From Mycolicibacterium thermoresistibile (GTDB lineage: Bacteria > Actinomycetota > Actinomycetes > Mycobacteriales > Mycobacteriaceae): a stretch of DNA of 64,000 nt. The position numbers and the translations under genes were made by a program. The stretch spans positions 4,712,001 to 4,776,000 of the forward strand of contig NZ_LT906483.1 in NCBI RefSeq assembly GCF_900187065.1, read 5' to 3'. The notes below the pieces were generated by a model. That model saw only the letters and a list, made by a program, of their open reading frames with translations. It made no database searches and was not told the origin of the DNA. Below, one piece after another: positions 42,698-52,219 of this stretch (positions within the stretch are counted from its first letter, which is position 1; each line of letters opens with the position of its first letter).

Positions 42698-43072
42698 ATG
42701 ATCACCCTCACCAACTGGACCGGAGGCCTGCTGGTCGCGACCGGCGTGATCGCCTACATCGCCAGTGGCGCCGTCAGCGTCACCGCCCTGATTCCGGCGT
42801 TCGTCGGTGTGCTGCTGCTCATCGCCGCGTTCGTGGGCGCCCGCTCCGACGGTGCGCGTCAGCCGGCCATGATCACCGCGCTGGTGGTCGCGTTGCTGGC
42901 GGCGCTCGGCGCGGTGATGAACGTGCTCAAACTGCCGGCGGTGTTCGACGGCACCGCCGAGCGTCCGGCCGCGGTCGTCACGAGCACGATCATGTTCGTG
43001 CTGCTGGTGATCTATCTGATCCTCGGCATCCGGTCGTTCCTGGCGGAGCGCCGCGGCGACAAGGTCGGCTGA
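42698..43072 (+). CDS. four-helix membrane protein
   Basis: A 124-residue integral membrane protein with helices at about 6-28, 30-46, 56-75 and 92-112 and a short basic tail (ERRGDKVG). A TAGGCT -10-like hexamer (42653) overlaps the upstream stop, and GAGAAAGGA lies ten bases before ATG 42698. A GTG nine bases upstream is too close to the ribosome-binding site. The family is not recognised; the length and topology resemble small uncharacterised actinobacterial membrane proteins. Confidence 0.65.
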   Translation: MITLTNWTGGLLVATGVIAYIASGAVSVTALIPAFVGVLLLIAAFVGARSDGARQPAMITALVVALLAALGAVMNVLKLPAVFDGTAERPAAVVTSTIMFVLLVIYLILGIRSFLAERRGDKVG

Positions 43073-43091
43073 GTGTGCGCAGCCGGATCCC

Positions 43092-43114
43092 GGTGAGGCG
43101 ACCGGCGCCTCACC
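43092..43114. terminator. hairpin between convergent genes
   Basis: GGTGAGGC and GCCTCACC (8-bp arms, loop GACCGGC) overlap the nrdF stop codon and terminate transcription from either side. Confidence 0.6.
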
Positions 43115-44096
43115 AGTTCCAGTCCTCGTCGGTGGTGCTCTCCGCGGTGCCGATGACATAGGCCGCGCCGCTGCCGGAGAAGAAGTCGTGGTTCTCCCCG
43201 GCGCCCGGGTCGAGCGCGGCCAGGATCTCCGGAGCCACCTGGCAGTCGTCGGCCGGGAACAGCGGATCGAAGCCGAGGTTCGACAGCGCCTTGTTGGCGT
43301 TGAACCGCATGTAGGGCAACACCGGTTCGGTCATGCCGAGCGGGTCGTACAGGTCGTGGGCGTAGTCGACCTCGTTCTCGTACAGCTCGGTGAGCATGTC
43401 GTAGGCGAACTCCTGCAGATCGGCCTGCCGTTCGGGAGTCGACTCGTTGTAGCCGAGCTGGAACTTGTAGCCGATGTAGTGGCCGTGGATGGCCTCGTCG
43501 CGGATGATCAGCCGGATGATGTCGGCGGTGTTGGTCAGGATCGACCGGGTCGACCAGTACAGCGGCAGATAGAACCCGCTGTAGAACATGAACGACTCGA
43601 GCATCACCGAGCTGATCTTCTTCTTCAGCGCGTCGTCGCCGCGGTAGTAATCGTGCACGATCCGGGCCTTGCGCTGCAGGAACCGGTTGGTCCGGGACCA
43701 CTCGAACGCCTCGGTGATCTCCCTGGTCGAGCACAGCGTCGAGAAGATCGAGCTGTAGCTCTTGGCGTGCACCGACTCCATGAAGGCCATGTTGGTGTAC
43801 ACGGCCTCCTCGTGCTGGGTCTTGGAATCGGCGAGCATCTCGATGCAGCCGACGGTGCCCTGCATGGTGTCCAGCAGGGTCAGCCCGGTGAACACCCGCA
43901 CGGTCAGCTGCTGCTGTTCCGGCGTCAGGGTGCGCCAGCTGGGCAGGTCGTTGGACAACGGCACCTTCTCCGGCAACCAGAAGTTCGCCGTCAGCCGGTT
44001 CCAGACCTCGATGTCCTTCTGATCGGTGACATCGTTCCAGTTGATCGCCTCGAGCGGAGCGACGTCCGTCGTGGTCTTTTCAGCGAGCTCTGTCAT
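43110..44096 (-). CDS. nrdF: class Ib ribonucleotide reductase, beta subunit
   Basis: Supplies the tyrosyl radical for deoxyribonucleotide synthesis with the NrdE subunit, which is not in this window. The 328-residue protein shows the dimetal ligands Asp76 (TLLDT), Glu107 and His110 (ESVHAKSYS), the radical Tyr114, and second-shell ligands in FIRDEAIHG-type sequence IRDEAIHGHY. The C-terminus DEDWNW is the tail that binds NrdE. ATG 44096 has GAAAGGG upstream. A CTGCT-N9-AGCAG repeat (44166-44184) lies in its promoter region. Confidence 0.93.
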   Translation of the reverse strand: MTELAEKTTTDVAPLEAINWNDVTDQKDIEVWNRLTANFWLPEKVPLSNDLPSWRTLTPEQQQLTVRVFTGLTLLDTMQGTVGCIEMLADSKTQHEEAVYTNMAFMESVHAKSYSSIFSTLCSTREITEAFEWSRTNRFLQRKARIVHDYYRGDDALKKKISSVMLESFMFYSGFYLPLYWSTRSILTNTADIIRLIIRDEAIHGHYIGYKFQLGYNESTPERQADLQEFAYDMLTELYENEVDYAHDLYDPLGMTEPVLPYMRFNANKALSNLGFDPLFPADDCQVAPEILAALDPGAGENHDFFSGSGAAYVIGTAESTTDEDWNW

Positions 44097-44289
44097 CGCG
44101 TCACCCTTTCCGATCCATCCGGCCGCCCCGCAACGCGGGCCAACACTCCACATACTGGCGTGCACCTGCTGGTTTTCCTAGCAGAAACGCCAGTTCAGCG
44201 AGTTAGCTCGAGTGGTGGGTGGTTGAATGCCCGCGCGGGGTGTGCAGCGCTCGAGGATAGCCGACCCGGCGGGGTGTCGGCCGTCACGC

Positions 44290-47200
44290 TCACAGCTGCA
44301 CACCGTCGATCGCCCGGTAGATGCGTTGTTCGCTGACCGGGCGCGCGGTGCCGAGCTGCTGGGCCCACAGACTGACGCGCAGCTCCTCGATCATCCACCG
44401 GATCTCGGCGATGTCGGGGCGGGCGGCGCGGGCCGGTGACACCGCGGCCACCAGCTCCTCGTAGGCCTCCTGAACCGCGTGCACCCGGGCCATCCGGTCC
44501 CGGTCGGCGGCCACGGCGTGCGGCAGACGCTCCAGCCGTCGTTCGATCGCGGTGAGGTACCGGGTGAGGTCCGCCAGCCGGCCCGCCCCGGAGGCGGTGA
44601 CGAACCCGGCCGGCAGCAGCCGGCCCAGCTGATCGCGGATGTCGGCCACCGCGTCGGCCTGGGTGGGCGGCGGTGGGTCGGGCAACGCCAGCTGCACCCG
44701 CTGCGCGGCGGCCAGCACGTGCTGGACCCGACCGACGACGTTCTGGGTGGTGGCCGCCAGCTTCGCGGCCACCCGGTCCCGCACGGCGAGGAACTCGGCA
44801 CGGGTCCACACCGGCGTCTGGGCCAGCACGTCGACGGCGGCGTCGGCGCAGTCCTCCAGCAGCGCCGTCGGCGATCCGTGCGGGTTGTTGCCCAGGACCA
44901 GCCGGGCGCGCGGGTCCAGTGCCCGTTCCACCGCCTTGACCGGGGACGGCACCGTCAGCCGCAGCAGACGCCGCAGGCCGGGACGCATCGCCGCGGACTG
45001 CTCGGCCTCGGTGGGCAGCACCCGCAGGTCCACCGCCGGCCCGGTGTCGACCAGGGCGGGGTATCCGCGCACCGCGCGGCGTTCCACGGTGCGGGGCAGT
45101 TCCTCGAGGTCCTCGGGCCAGTCCCGCAGCCCGGTGCGTTCCAGGTCGGCGCCGACGGCGTCGGCGACGGCCCGGCGGGTGGTGCCGGCCAGTCGCTCCT
45201 GCAGCGCCGCGAGGTCCTTGCCGCGGGCCACTTCGGTGCCGTCGGGGCCCTCCACCGCGAAGGTGACCCGCAGGTGGGCGGGCAGGCGGTCCAGATCGAA
45301 CGCGTCGATCGGAACGAGGATGCCGGTGCGACGGTGCAGTTCGCGTTGCACCGCTTCCAGGAGCGGCTCGTCGCCGGGTTGCAGGGTGGTCAGCAGCGCG
45401 CGGGCGGTGTCGGGGGCGGGAACGAAGTTGCGGCGCAGGTCCTTGGGCAGCGACCGGATCAGTTCGGTGATCAGTTCCTCACGCAGCGCGGGGACCTGCC
45501 AGGCGAAGTCGTCGCCGCCCAACCGGGCCAGCACGTGGACCGGCACGTGCACGGTGACCCCGTCGTCGGCGGCCCCGGGTTCGAAGCGGTAGCTCAGCGG
45601 CAGCTCCACATCCCCGCTCTGCCAGGTGTCGGGTTGTTCGGCGTCCGCGTCGTCGGTGCGCAGCAGATCCTCGCGGCGCATGGTGAGCAGATCCGGGGTG
45701 CGGTGGCGTTGCTTCTTCCACCATGCGTCGAAGTGACGGGCCGACACCACGGTGTCGGGTATCCGGGCGGCGTAGAACTCGTAGATCTCGTCGTCGCCGA
45801 CCAGCAGGTCGCGGCGCCGTGCCCGGTCCTCGAGTGCGGCCAGTTCGTCACGCAGCCGGGCGTTGTCGTGGAAGAAGCGGTGCCTGGTGTGCCAGTCGCC
45901 CTCGACCAGGGCGTGCCGGATGAACAGCTCGCGGGCCACCTCCGGTTCCACGGTGGCGTATCCGACCCGGCGGCGCGGCACCACCGGCAACCCGTAGAGC
46001 GTCACCCGCTCGTAGGCCATCGCCGCACCGCGCTGGGCGTCCCAGTGCGGTTCGCTGTAGCCGCGCTGCACCAGGTGCGCGCCGACACGCTCCACCGTCT
46101 GCGGGTCGATGCGGGCCGCGATCCGCCCGTACAACCGGGACGTCTCGACCAGCTCGGCGACGACCACCCACCGCGGCGGTTGTCTGGTGAGCACCGATCC
46201 GGGGGCCAGGACGAAACGGGTGTTGCGGGCGCCGAGGTATTCGCGCGGGCCGCGGTCCCGGGCGCGGTCCCGGCTCTTGCGGTCGCGCTGGTCGTCGCGC
46301 ATCCCGACGTGCGACAGCAGCCCGGCCAGCAAGGCGGCGTGGATCCGGTCGGGCGCGGCCGGTTCGGGGTCGGGCGATTCGCGGATACCGATGTCGCGGG
46401 CGATGCTGCGCAGTTGCCCGACCAGGTCCTGCCATTCCCGGATGCGCAGGTAGTGCAGGAACTCCTCCCGGCACATCCGGCGGAATGAGTTGCCGGACCG
46501 TTCCTTTCGCTGCTCGGTGAGATACCGCCACAGGTTCAGGTAGGACATGAAGTCGGAGTGCTCGTCGGCGAACCGGGCATGTTTGGCCCGGGCGGCGTCC
46601 TCCTTGTCAAGGGGGCGTTCGCGTGGGTCGGGGATGGACAGTGCGGCGGCCAGCACCAGCACCTCGCGCACGCATCCCTCGGTCTCGGCCTGCAGCACCA
46701 TGCGCCCCAGCCGCGGGTCGACGGGCAGCTGGGCCAGCCGCCGCCCGACGTCGGTGATCTCCCCGCGCTCGTCGAATGCGCCCAGCTCGCGCAGCAGCGC
46801 GACCCCGTCGCGGATGCTGCGCTGATCCGGCGGGTCGAGGAACGGGAAGTCCTCCACCGCACCGAAACCCAGGGCGGCCATCTGCAGGATCACCGCCGCG
46901 AGGTTGGTGCGCAGGATCTCGGGCTCGGTGAATTCGGGGCGGGACTCGAAGTCCTCCTCGGAGTACAGCCGGATGCACACGCCGGGCGCCACCCGGCCGG
47001 ATCGGCCGGCGCGCTGGGCGGCCGACGCCTGCGAGATCGGTTCGATCGGCAGCCGCTGCACCTTGGTGCGTCTGCTGTACCGGGAGATCCGGGCGGTGCC
47101 CGGGTCGACGACGTAGCGGATCCCGGGGACGGTGAGCGACGTCTCGGCGACGTTGGTGGCCAACACGATCCGCCGCCGTAACCGATGCGGGGTGAACACC

Positions 47201-48225
47201 TTCTGCTGTTCGGCGGTGGGCAGCCGGGCGTACAGCGGCAACACTTCGACGTCGGGATCCAGGGTGCCCCGCAATGCCTCCGCGGTGTCGCGGATCTCCC
47301 GTTCTCCGGAGAGGAAGACCAGCACATCGCCGGGTGGTTCGGCGTCGAGTTCCCGCACCGCGTCGATGATGGCCTCGGTCTGATCGCGGATCTCGGTGCG
47401 GACGATCTCGTGGTCGGGGTCGTCGGGATCGTCCGCGGTGTCGGTGCCGGCCGGCACTTCCAGTGGGCGGTACCGGATCTCCACCGGGTAGGTGCGACCG
47501 GACACCTCCACCACGGGGGCGTCGAAGTGCTTGGCGAACCGGCGCGGCTCGATCGTGGCGGAGGTGATGATCACCTTGAGGTCGGGCCGCCGCGGGAGCA
47601 GCCCCTTCAGATAGCCGAGCAGGAAGTCGATGTTGAGGCTGCGTTCGTGGGCCTCGTCGATGATGATCGTGTCGTAGCGCAGCAGCCGCCGGTCTCGCTG
47701 GATCTCGGCCAGCAGGATGCCGTCGGTCATCAGTTTGACCAGGGTTCGGTCGCCGGCCTGATCGGTGAAGCGCACGGTGTAACCGACCGCCTCCCCCAGC
47801 GGGGTGCCCAGTTCGTCGGCGATGCGCTGCGCGACGGTGCGGGCCGCCAGCCGGCGCGGCTGGGTGTGCCCGATGGTGCCGCGGATGCCGCGGCCGAGTT
47901 CCAGACAGATCTTCGGCAGCTGGGTGGTCTTGCCCGACCCGGTCTCCCCCGCCACGACGACCACCTGATGGTTGGCGATGGCCTCGGCGATCTCGTGGCG
48001 GCGCTCGCTGACCGGCAGATCCGGATAGCTGATCTCGGGCACCGCGGCCGCCCGGGCAGCGACGAGCGCCTCACCGGCGGCGATCTGTTCGGCGATGCGC
48101 TGCAACTGTTCCGGTTTGGCGCCCCGCACCTGCCTCAGCCGACGGCCGAGCCGGGCGGCGTCGCGATGGGTGAGGCCGTCGAGGCGGGCGCGCAGCGCAC
48201 GCACGTCGTGAGACGGATCGGACAC
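44290..48225 (-). CDS. hrpA: ATP-dependent RNA helicase HrpA (DEAH-box)
   Basis: A 1311-residue DEAH-box helicase. Walker A GETGSGKT is at 93-100 and DEAH at 190-193 within TIIIDEAHERSLN; motifs SAT (ITSATIEP), TNVAETSLT and QRAGRSGR follow, then the helicase-associated/OB region and the long C-terminal DUF3418 domain typical of HrpA. It unwinds RNA and, in other bacteria, helps rescue stalled or colliding ribosomes. GTG 48225 is chosen because TATCGT lies exactly seven bases upstream, forming a leaderless start, and no good upstream start is in frame with the family. It is the largest gene in the window. Confidence 0.93.
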   Translation of the reverse strand: MSDPSHDVRALRARLDGLTHRDAARLGRRLRQVRGAKPEQLQRIAEQIAAGEALVAARAAAVPEISYPDLPVSERRHEIAEAIANHQVVVVAGETGSGKTTQLPKICLELGRGIRGTIGHTQPRRLAARTVAQRIADELGTPLGEAVGYTVRFTDQAGDRTLVKLMTDGILLAEIQRDRRLLRYDTIIIDEAHERSLNIDFLLGYLKGLLPRRPDLKVIITSATIEPRRFAKHFDAPVVEVSGRTYPVEIRYRPLEVPAGTDTADDPDDPDHEIVRTEIRDQTEAIIDAVRELDAEPPGDVLVFLSGEREIRDTAEALRGTLDPDVEVLPLYARLPTAEQQKVFTPHRLRRRIVLATNVAETSLTVPGIRYVVDPGTARISRYSRRTKVQRLPIEPISQASAAQRAGRSGRVAPGVCIRLYSEEDFESRPEFTEPEILRTNLAAVILQMAALGFGAVEDFPFLDPPDQRSIRDGVALLRELGAFDERGEITDVGRRLAQLPVDPRLGRMVLQAETEGCVREVLVLAAALSIPDPRERPLDKEDAARAKHARFADEHSDFMSYLNLWRYLTEQRKERSGNSFRRMCREEFLHYLRIREWQDLVGQLRSIARDIGIRESPDPEPAAPDRIHAALLAGLLSHVGMRDDQRDRKSRDRARDRGPREYLGARNTRFVLAPGSVLTRQPPRWVVVAELVETSRLYGRIAARIDPQTVERVGAHLVQRGYSEPHWDAQRGAAMAYERVTLYGLPVVPRRRVGYATVEPEVARELFIRHALVEGDWHTRHRFFHDNARLRDELAALEDRARRRDLLVGDDEIYEFYAARIPDTVVSARHFDAWWKKQRHRTPDLLTMRREDLLRTDDADAEQPDTWQSGDVELPLSYRFEPGAADDGVTVHVPVHVLARLGGDDFAWQVPALREELITELIRSLPKDLRRNFVPAPDTARALLTTLQPGDEPLLEAVQRELHRRTGILVPIDAFDLDRLPAHLRVTFAVEGPDGTEVARGKDLAALQERLAGTTRRAVADAVGADLERTGLRDWPEDLEELPRTVERRAVRGYPALVDTGPAVDLRVLPTEAEQSAAMRPGLRRLLRLTVPSPVKAVERALDPRARLVLGNNPHGSPTALLEDCADAAVDVLAQTPVWTRAEFLAVRDRVAAKLAATTQNVVGRVQHVLAAAQRVQLALPDPPPPTQADAVADIRDQLGRLLPAGFVTASGAGRLADLTRYLTAIERRLERLPHAVAADRDRMARVHAVQEAYEELVAAVSPARAARPDIAEIRWMIEELRVSLWAQQLGTARPVSEQRIYRAIDGVQL

Positions 48226-48232
48226 TGGTACC

Positions 48233-48238
48233 ACGATA
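48233..48238 (-). promoter_or_regulatory. leaderless -10 element for hrpA (TATCGT)
   Basis: On the minus strand TATCGT is followed by exactly seven bases and GTG 48225. This decides the start of hrpA. Confidence 0.55.
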
Positions 48239-48295
48239 GGCCGCCCGCAGATCCGGGCTGTGCCCTGTTCCCGGGGCTGTGACCTGTTGCCCCAA

Positions 48296-48337
48296 CCCTC
48301 CCGCGCGCCCCCTCCCCCGCACCCCTCCCCCGCGCCC
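48296..48337 (-). other. potential G-quadruplex sequence on the hrpA strand
   Basis: Read on the minus strand there are seven runs of three to five G with loops of one to five bases inside 42 bases. This exceeds the usual four-run G-quadruplex rule. It sits 71 bases upstream of the hrpA start codon. Confidence 0.6.
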
Positions 48338-48615
48338 AACGTGAAACCGCTGCGCTGTGCGGGCGGTTTTTCCGCAGTAGTTGCACGTACGACGGCTCCC
48401 GGACCGTTTCCGACGGGATGGTCCCGGCGGTCGGCGGCGGCCGAACTCGTTTCGCACGCAACCGTCCGATGCTCCGGGGATGGACCAGGCTCCGCGGGCG
48501 TACCAGGATGGGATCCAGACCCATCAATCAAGGCCGATGGCGGCCGGCACCGGTTCCGGTTCGCGGTGCAGATGACGACTCGCTGTGGGCTGATCGCTCA
48601 TCCGTAGGACACGTC

Positions 48616-49716
48616 ATGACCGCACCACGCACCCCGTCCGGCCCGACCACCCGGGGCGTCGACCCGGAGAATCTGATGGCTTTCGTCCTCCGCGCCGTGA
48701 CGGAGGTCGGCGCCGCGCTCAACGCCGCTCTGGTGGTGATGGGCGACCGGCTCGGCTACTACCGGAGCCTGGCCGCGCACGGCGCCAGCACACCGGCCGA
48801 GTTGGCCGAGCGGACCGGCACCGATGAGCACTACGCGCGGGAATGGCTCAACGCCCAGGCCGCCGGGGCGTTCGTCAGCTACGACCCCACCACCGGCCGG
48901 TACCTGCTGCCGCCCGAGCATGCCGAGGCACTCACCGATGAGACCAGCCCGGCATTCGTCGGCGGCCTGTTCCAGATCGCGCACGGAACCGTCTGCGACA
49001 CCGCCTCGATCCTCGAGGCCGCCCGCACCGGCGGCGGTGTCGGCTGGGGCGACCACAATGCGGACGTGCACATCGGGTGCGAACGGTTCTTCCGGCCCAC
49101 CTATCACGCACATCTGCTCGCCGAGTGGCTGCCCGCACTCGACGGGGTGCTCGACAAGCTCACCGCCGGCGCCTCGGTCGCCGACGTAGGCTGCGGTCAC
49201 GGCGCGTCGACGAGGTTGATGGCCGAGGCGTTCCCACGGTCGACGTTCCAGGGCAGCGACGTTCACGCGCCGTCGATCGAGGTCGCCCGGCAACGCGCCG
49301 CCGGGACGGGGCCGGACGCGGTACGCAACATCGCCTTCGAAACGGCCGGTGCGGACGCCGTCGCCGGCGGACCCTACGACCTCATCACGATGTTCGACTG
49401 CCTCCACGACATGGGCGATCCGGTCGGTGCGGCCCGGCATCTCCGCGAGGTGATCGCCGACGACGGCACCTGGATGATCGTGGAGCCCGCCGCCGGCGAC
49501 CGTGTCGAAGACAATCTCACGCCGATCGGCCGGGCCTATTACGGCTTCTCGACCCTGCTGTGCACCCCGGCGTCGCTGTCCCAGCCCGTCGGGTTGGCGC
49601 TGGGCACACAGGCCGGACCGGCCCGGATCCGGGAGGTCGTGACCGCGGCGGGTTTCACCCGGTTCCGACTGGTCGCGGACACTCCGTTCAACAACGTCTT
49701 CGAGGTCCGGCCGTGA
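48616..49716 (+). CDS. SAM-dependent methyltransferase with N-terminal winged helix
   Basis: A 366-residue class I methyltransferase. A winged-helix dimerisation region (about 20-110: LAERTGTDEHYAREWLNAQAAGAFVSYD) precedes the SAM-binding domain with motif I VADVGCGHGASTRLM (about 191-205) and a TMFDCLHDMGDP motif IV block. It resembles mycobacterial Rv2258c-type methyltransferases. ATG 48616 is preceded by AGGAC six bases away. It is divergent from hrpA and followed by selO, 81 bases later. The methyl acceptor is unknown. Confidence 0.85.
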   Translation: MTAPRTPSGPTTRGVDPENLMAFVLRAVTEVGAALNAALVVMGDRLGYYRSLAAHGASTPAELAERTGTDEHYAREWLNAQAAGAFVSYDPTTGRYLLPPEHAEALTDETSPAFVGGLFQIAHGTVCDTASILEAARTGGGVGWGDHNADVHIGCERFFRPTYHAHLLAEWLPALDGVLDKLTAGASVADVGCGHGASTRLMAEAFPRSTFQGSDVHAPSIEVARQRAAGTGPDAVRNIAFETAGADAVAGGPYDLITMFDCLHDMGDPVGAARHLREVIADDGTWMIVEPAAGDRVEDNLTPIGRAYYGFSTLLCTPASLSQPVGLALGTQAGPARIREVVTAAGFTRFRLVADTPFNNVFEVRP

Positions 49717-49785
49717 CGTTCACGCGCCGTCTTCAGCCCCGATCCGTTCCTGCCTGACGCACGGCCGGGACATGACCTCGTTCCG

Positions 49786-49791
49786 TAGCCT
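49786..49791 (+). promoter_or_regulatory. leaderless -10 element (TAGCCT)
   Basis: TAGCCT followed by six bases and the GTG at 49798. No ribosome-binding site. Confidence 0.5.
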
Positions 49792-49797
49792 GGTGAT

Positions 49798-51255
49798 GTG
49801 AGTGCCGCACCGGCCGAGGCCGTGACCCTGGACAACCGTTTCGCCCGCGAGCTGCCGGAGCTCGCGGTGGCGTGGCAGGCCGAGTCGGCGCCCGACCCGA
49901 AGCTGCTCGTCGTCAACGAGGCGCTGGCCCGCGAGTTGGGTCTCGACCCGGACTGGCTGCGCAGCCCCGACGGGGTGCGGTTCCTGATCGGCACGTCGCT
50001 CCCGCCGGGGGCCACCCCGGTGGCGCAGGCCTACGCCGGTCATCAGTTCGGGGGGTTGGTCCCCCGCCTCGGCGACGGTCGGGCGTTGCTGCTCGGCGAA
50101 CTTGTTGACGAGCAGGGCCGGCTGCGTGACCTGCATCTGAAGGGCTCCGGCGCCACCCCGTTCGCCCGGGGCGGCGACGGGCTGGCCGCGGTCGGGCCGA
50201 TGTTGCGTGAGTACCTGGTCAGCGAGGCGATGCACGCACTCGGCGTGCCCACCACCCGATCCCTGTCGGTGGTCGCCACCGGCCGGCCGGTGTACCGGGA
50301 GACCGAACTTCCCGGCGCGGTGCTGGCCCGGGTGGCGTCCAGCCATCTGCGGGTGGGCAGCTTCCAGTACGCCGCGCTCGTCGGCGATGAGGCGCTGGTC
50401 CGTCGGCTCGCCGACCACGCCATCGCCCGGCACCACCCGGCGGCCGCCGACGCGGCCAACCCGTATCTGGGATTGTTCGAGGCGGTGATCTCGGTGCAGG
50501 CCCGGCTGGTGGCCCGGTGGATGCTGGTCGGCTTCGTGCACGGCGTGATGAACACCGACAACACCACGATCTCCGGGGAGACCATCGACTACGGGCCGTG
50601 CGCGTTCCTCGACGTCTACGACCCGGCGACGGTGTTCAGTTCCATCGATGACCGGGGCCGCTACGCCTACGGCAACCAGCCAGCCATCGCGGGCTGGAAT
50701 CTGGCCCGGTTCGCCGAAGCCCTGCTGCCGTTGCTGGCCGACGACACCGACCGCGCGATCGCCGTCGCCACCCAGGCGTTGCAGGGTTTCCCGGGCCAGT
50801 ACGAGGCGGCCTGGACCGCCGGTATGCGCACCAAGCTCGGATTCCGCGCCAACGCGGACATCCCCAAGGAACTGATCGACGATCTGCTCGCCCAACTGAT
50901 CCAGAGCCACATCGACTACACGTCGTTCTTCCGGACCCTGAGCCGCGCCGCCCGCGGCGACACCGAACCCGCACGGGGAGTATTCCTGGACCTCGCCGAG
51001 TTCGACCGCTGGCTGAGCCGGTGGCGCGATCTGGACCCGGATCCTGAGCTGATGGACCGGTCCAACCCCGTCTACATCCCGCGCAACCATCTGGTGGAAC
51101 AGGCCCTCAGCGCGGCCGTCGACGGAGACATGGAGCCGTTCCGCCGGCTGCTGACGGTGGTCACCGACCCGTTCACGGAACGTCCCGGCCTGGAGCGCTA
51201 CACCGAACCGGCACCGGAATCGTTCGGCCCCTACCAGACCTTCTGCGGCACCTGA
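49798..51255 (+). CDS. selO: protein adenylyltransferase SelO (YdiU family)
   Basis: A 485-residue pseudokinase-fold enzyme that transfers AMP from ATP to Ser, Thr or Tyr of proteins. Key residues are seen: Lys115 in LHLKGSG, the R/E-type ARGGDG loop, and the metal/catalytic motif HGVMNTDN with Asp254/Asn255 and IDYG with Asp264. The conserved penultimate block TFCGT ends the protein, holding the Cys that replaces selenocysteine in other kingdoms. The length is typical. A leaderless promoter drives GTG 49798. In bacteria SelO is linked to oxidative stress. The convergent LLM gene ends three bases away. Confidence 0.93.
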   Translation: MSAAPAEAVTLDNRFARELPELAVAWQAESAPDPKLLVVNEALARELGLDPDWLRSPDGVRFLIGTSLPPGATPVAQAYAGHQFGGLVPRLGDGRALLLGELVDEQGRLRDLHLKGSGATPFARGGDGLAAVGPMLREYLVSEAMHALGVPTTRSLSVVATGRPVYRETELPGAVLARVASSHLRVGSFQYAALVGDEALVRRLADHAIARHHPAAADAANPYLGLFEAVISVQARLVARWMLVGFVHGVMNTDNTTISGETIDYGPCAFLDVYDPATVFSSIDDRGRYAYGNQPAIAGWNLARFAEALLPLLADDTDRAIAVATQALQGFPGQYEAAWTAGMRTKLGFRANADIPKELIDDLLAQLIQSHIDYTSFFRTLSRAARGDTEPARGVFLDLAEFDRWLSRWRDLDPDPELMDRSNPVYIPRNHLVEQALSAAVDGDMEPFRRLLTVVTDPFTERPGLERYTEPAPESFGPYQTFCGT

Positions 51256-51258
51256 CGC

Positions 51259-52110
51259 CTACCGCTGGGCGGTGACGAGCTCCCGCACCGCCGGGGCGAC
51301 CTCGGCGGCGAACCGTTCCGTGGTGGCGGTGTCGTCAGAGGCCAGGATGAACGCGCTGATGCCGTGGCTCAGGGCGATGTCGGCCAACTCGTCGGCGGAG
51401 GGCTGCCCGCCGACGTTGAGGAGCCGGCGGATCTGCCGGGGGTCGCGTCCGGCGGCGACGGCCGCGTCGTCGATGCGCTGGTTCATCGCGGTCAGGTCGG
51501 ACACCCCGCCGGACAGGTACTGCAGCGACGGCAGCCAGCCGTCGGCGAGCCGGCCGACCAACCCGAGCATCCGCGGTCCGTACCCGCCGATCCAGATGCT
51601 GATCCGGTGCGCCGGCGCGGGCCCGCGTTTGGCCCCGCGGATCCGGTAGTGGGCACCGTCGACGTCGAGCACCCCGGCGGCGTCGACGTCCCAGATGCCG
51701 CGGATGACGGCGATCGCCTCCTCGAGCGCCTTGATCGCCGCACCGGGACTGCGGCGCTCACCGCCCATCGCGACCACCCCGTCCCAGAACGCGCCCGCAC
51801 CCAGCCCCAGCTCCACCCGGCCGCCGCTGAGCAGATCGAGACCGGCGGCCGACCGGGCCAGCACCGCCGGCGGCCGCAACGGCAGGTTCGCCACGTTGGC
51901 GCTGAGCCGTACCCGCTGGGTGCGGGCCGCCGCATAGGACATCAGCGTCCAGGTGTCGTGGTACTTCGCCACGTACGGGTGATCCTGGAATGTCACCAGG
52001 TCCAGCCCGGCCCGGTCGGCGACCACGGCCTGTTCGACCGGATGGTGCGGCGGATGATTGCTGGGTGTGACGAAGGTGCCGAACAGCAGATCGTGCCCAT
52101 AGTCGGTCAT
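51259..52110 (-). CDS. LLM class flavin/F420-dependent oxidoreductase
   Basis: A 283-residue luciferase-like TIM-barrel protein with DLVTFQDHPY, DLLSGGRVELGLGAGAFWDGVVAMGG and ISIWIGGYGPRMLGLVGRLADGW. ATG 52110 is preceded by GAGGAGGCC. It is divergent from the site-2 protease gene across 109 bases. The residues around the cofactor resemble F420-dependent members in mycobacteria. No substrate is evident from context. Confidence 0.85.
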   Translation of the reverse strand: MTDYGHDLLFGTFVTPSNHPPHHPVEQAVVADRAGLDLVTFQDHPYVAKYHDTWTLMSYAAARTQRVRLSANVANLPLRPPAVLARSAAGLDLLSGGRVELGLGAGAFWDGVVAMGGERRSPGAAIKALEEAIAVIRGIWDVDAAGVLDVDGAHYRIRGAKRGPAPAHRISIWIGGYGPRMLGLVGRLADGWLPSLQYLSGGVSDLTAMNQRIDDAAVAAGRDPRQIRRLLNVGGQPSADELADIALSHGISAFILASDDTATTERFAAEVAPAVRELVTAQR

Positions 52111-52219
52111 GACAGGCCTCCTCAGATCTTCAGGTCTACCCGCTTTTCGCATCACACTCCCCGCCGAAGTGCCGGTGCGGCGGGCAGACTGGCAGGTGAA
52201 GCGGTCGAGAGGAGACGTG

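Larger units (their letters stand above)
48226..48615. other. intergenic divergent promoter region
   Basis: This 390-base region lies between hrpA and the divergent methyltransferase gene. It holds the leaderless element for hrpA, a cytosine-rich tract (48296-48337) and a degenerate direct repeat of the type GGGCTGTGCCCTGTT at 48256 and 48275. No supported open frame. Confidence 0.6.

Noticed and set aside
44479..46488. A 669-codon open frame on the plus strand
   Set aside because: Antisense to hrpA; no domain and no credible start site.
48226..48615. Upstream extension of hrpA to 48531
   Set aside because: The extra residues are low complexity and span the G-run tract; a leaderless -10 element seven bases from GTG 48225 gives a better start.
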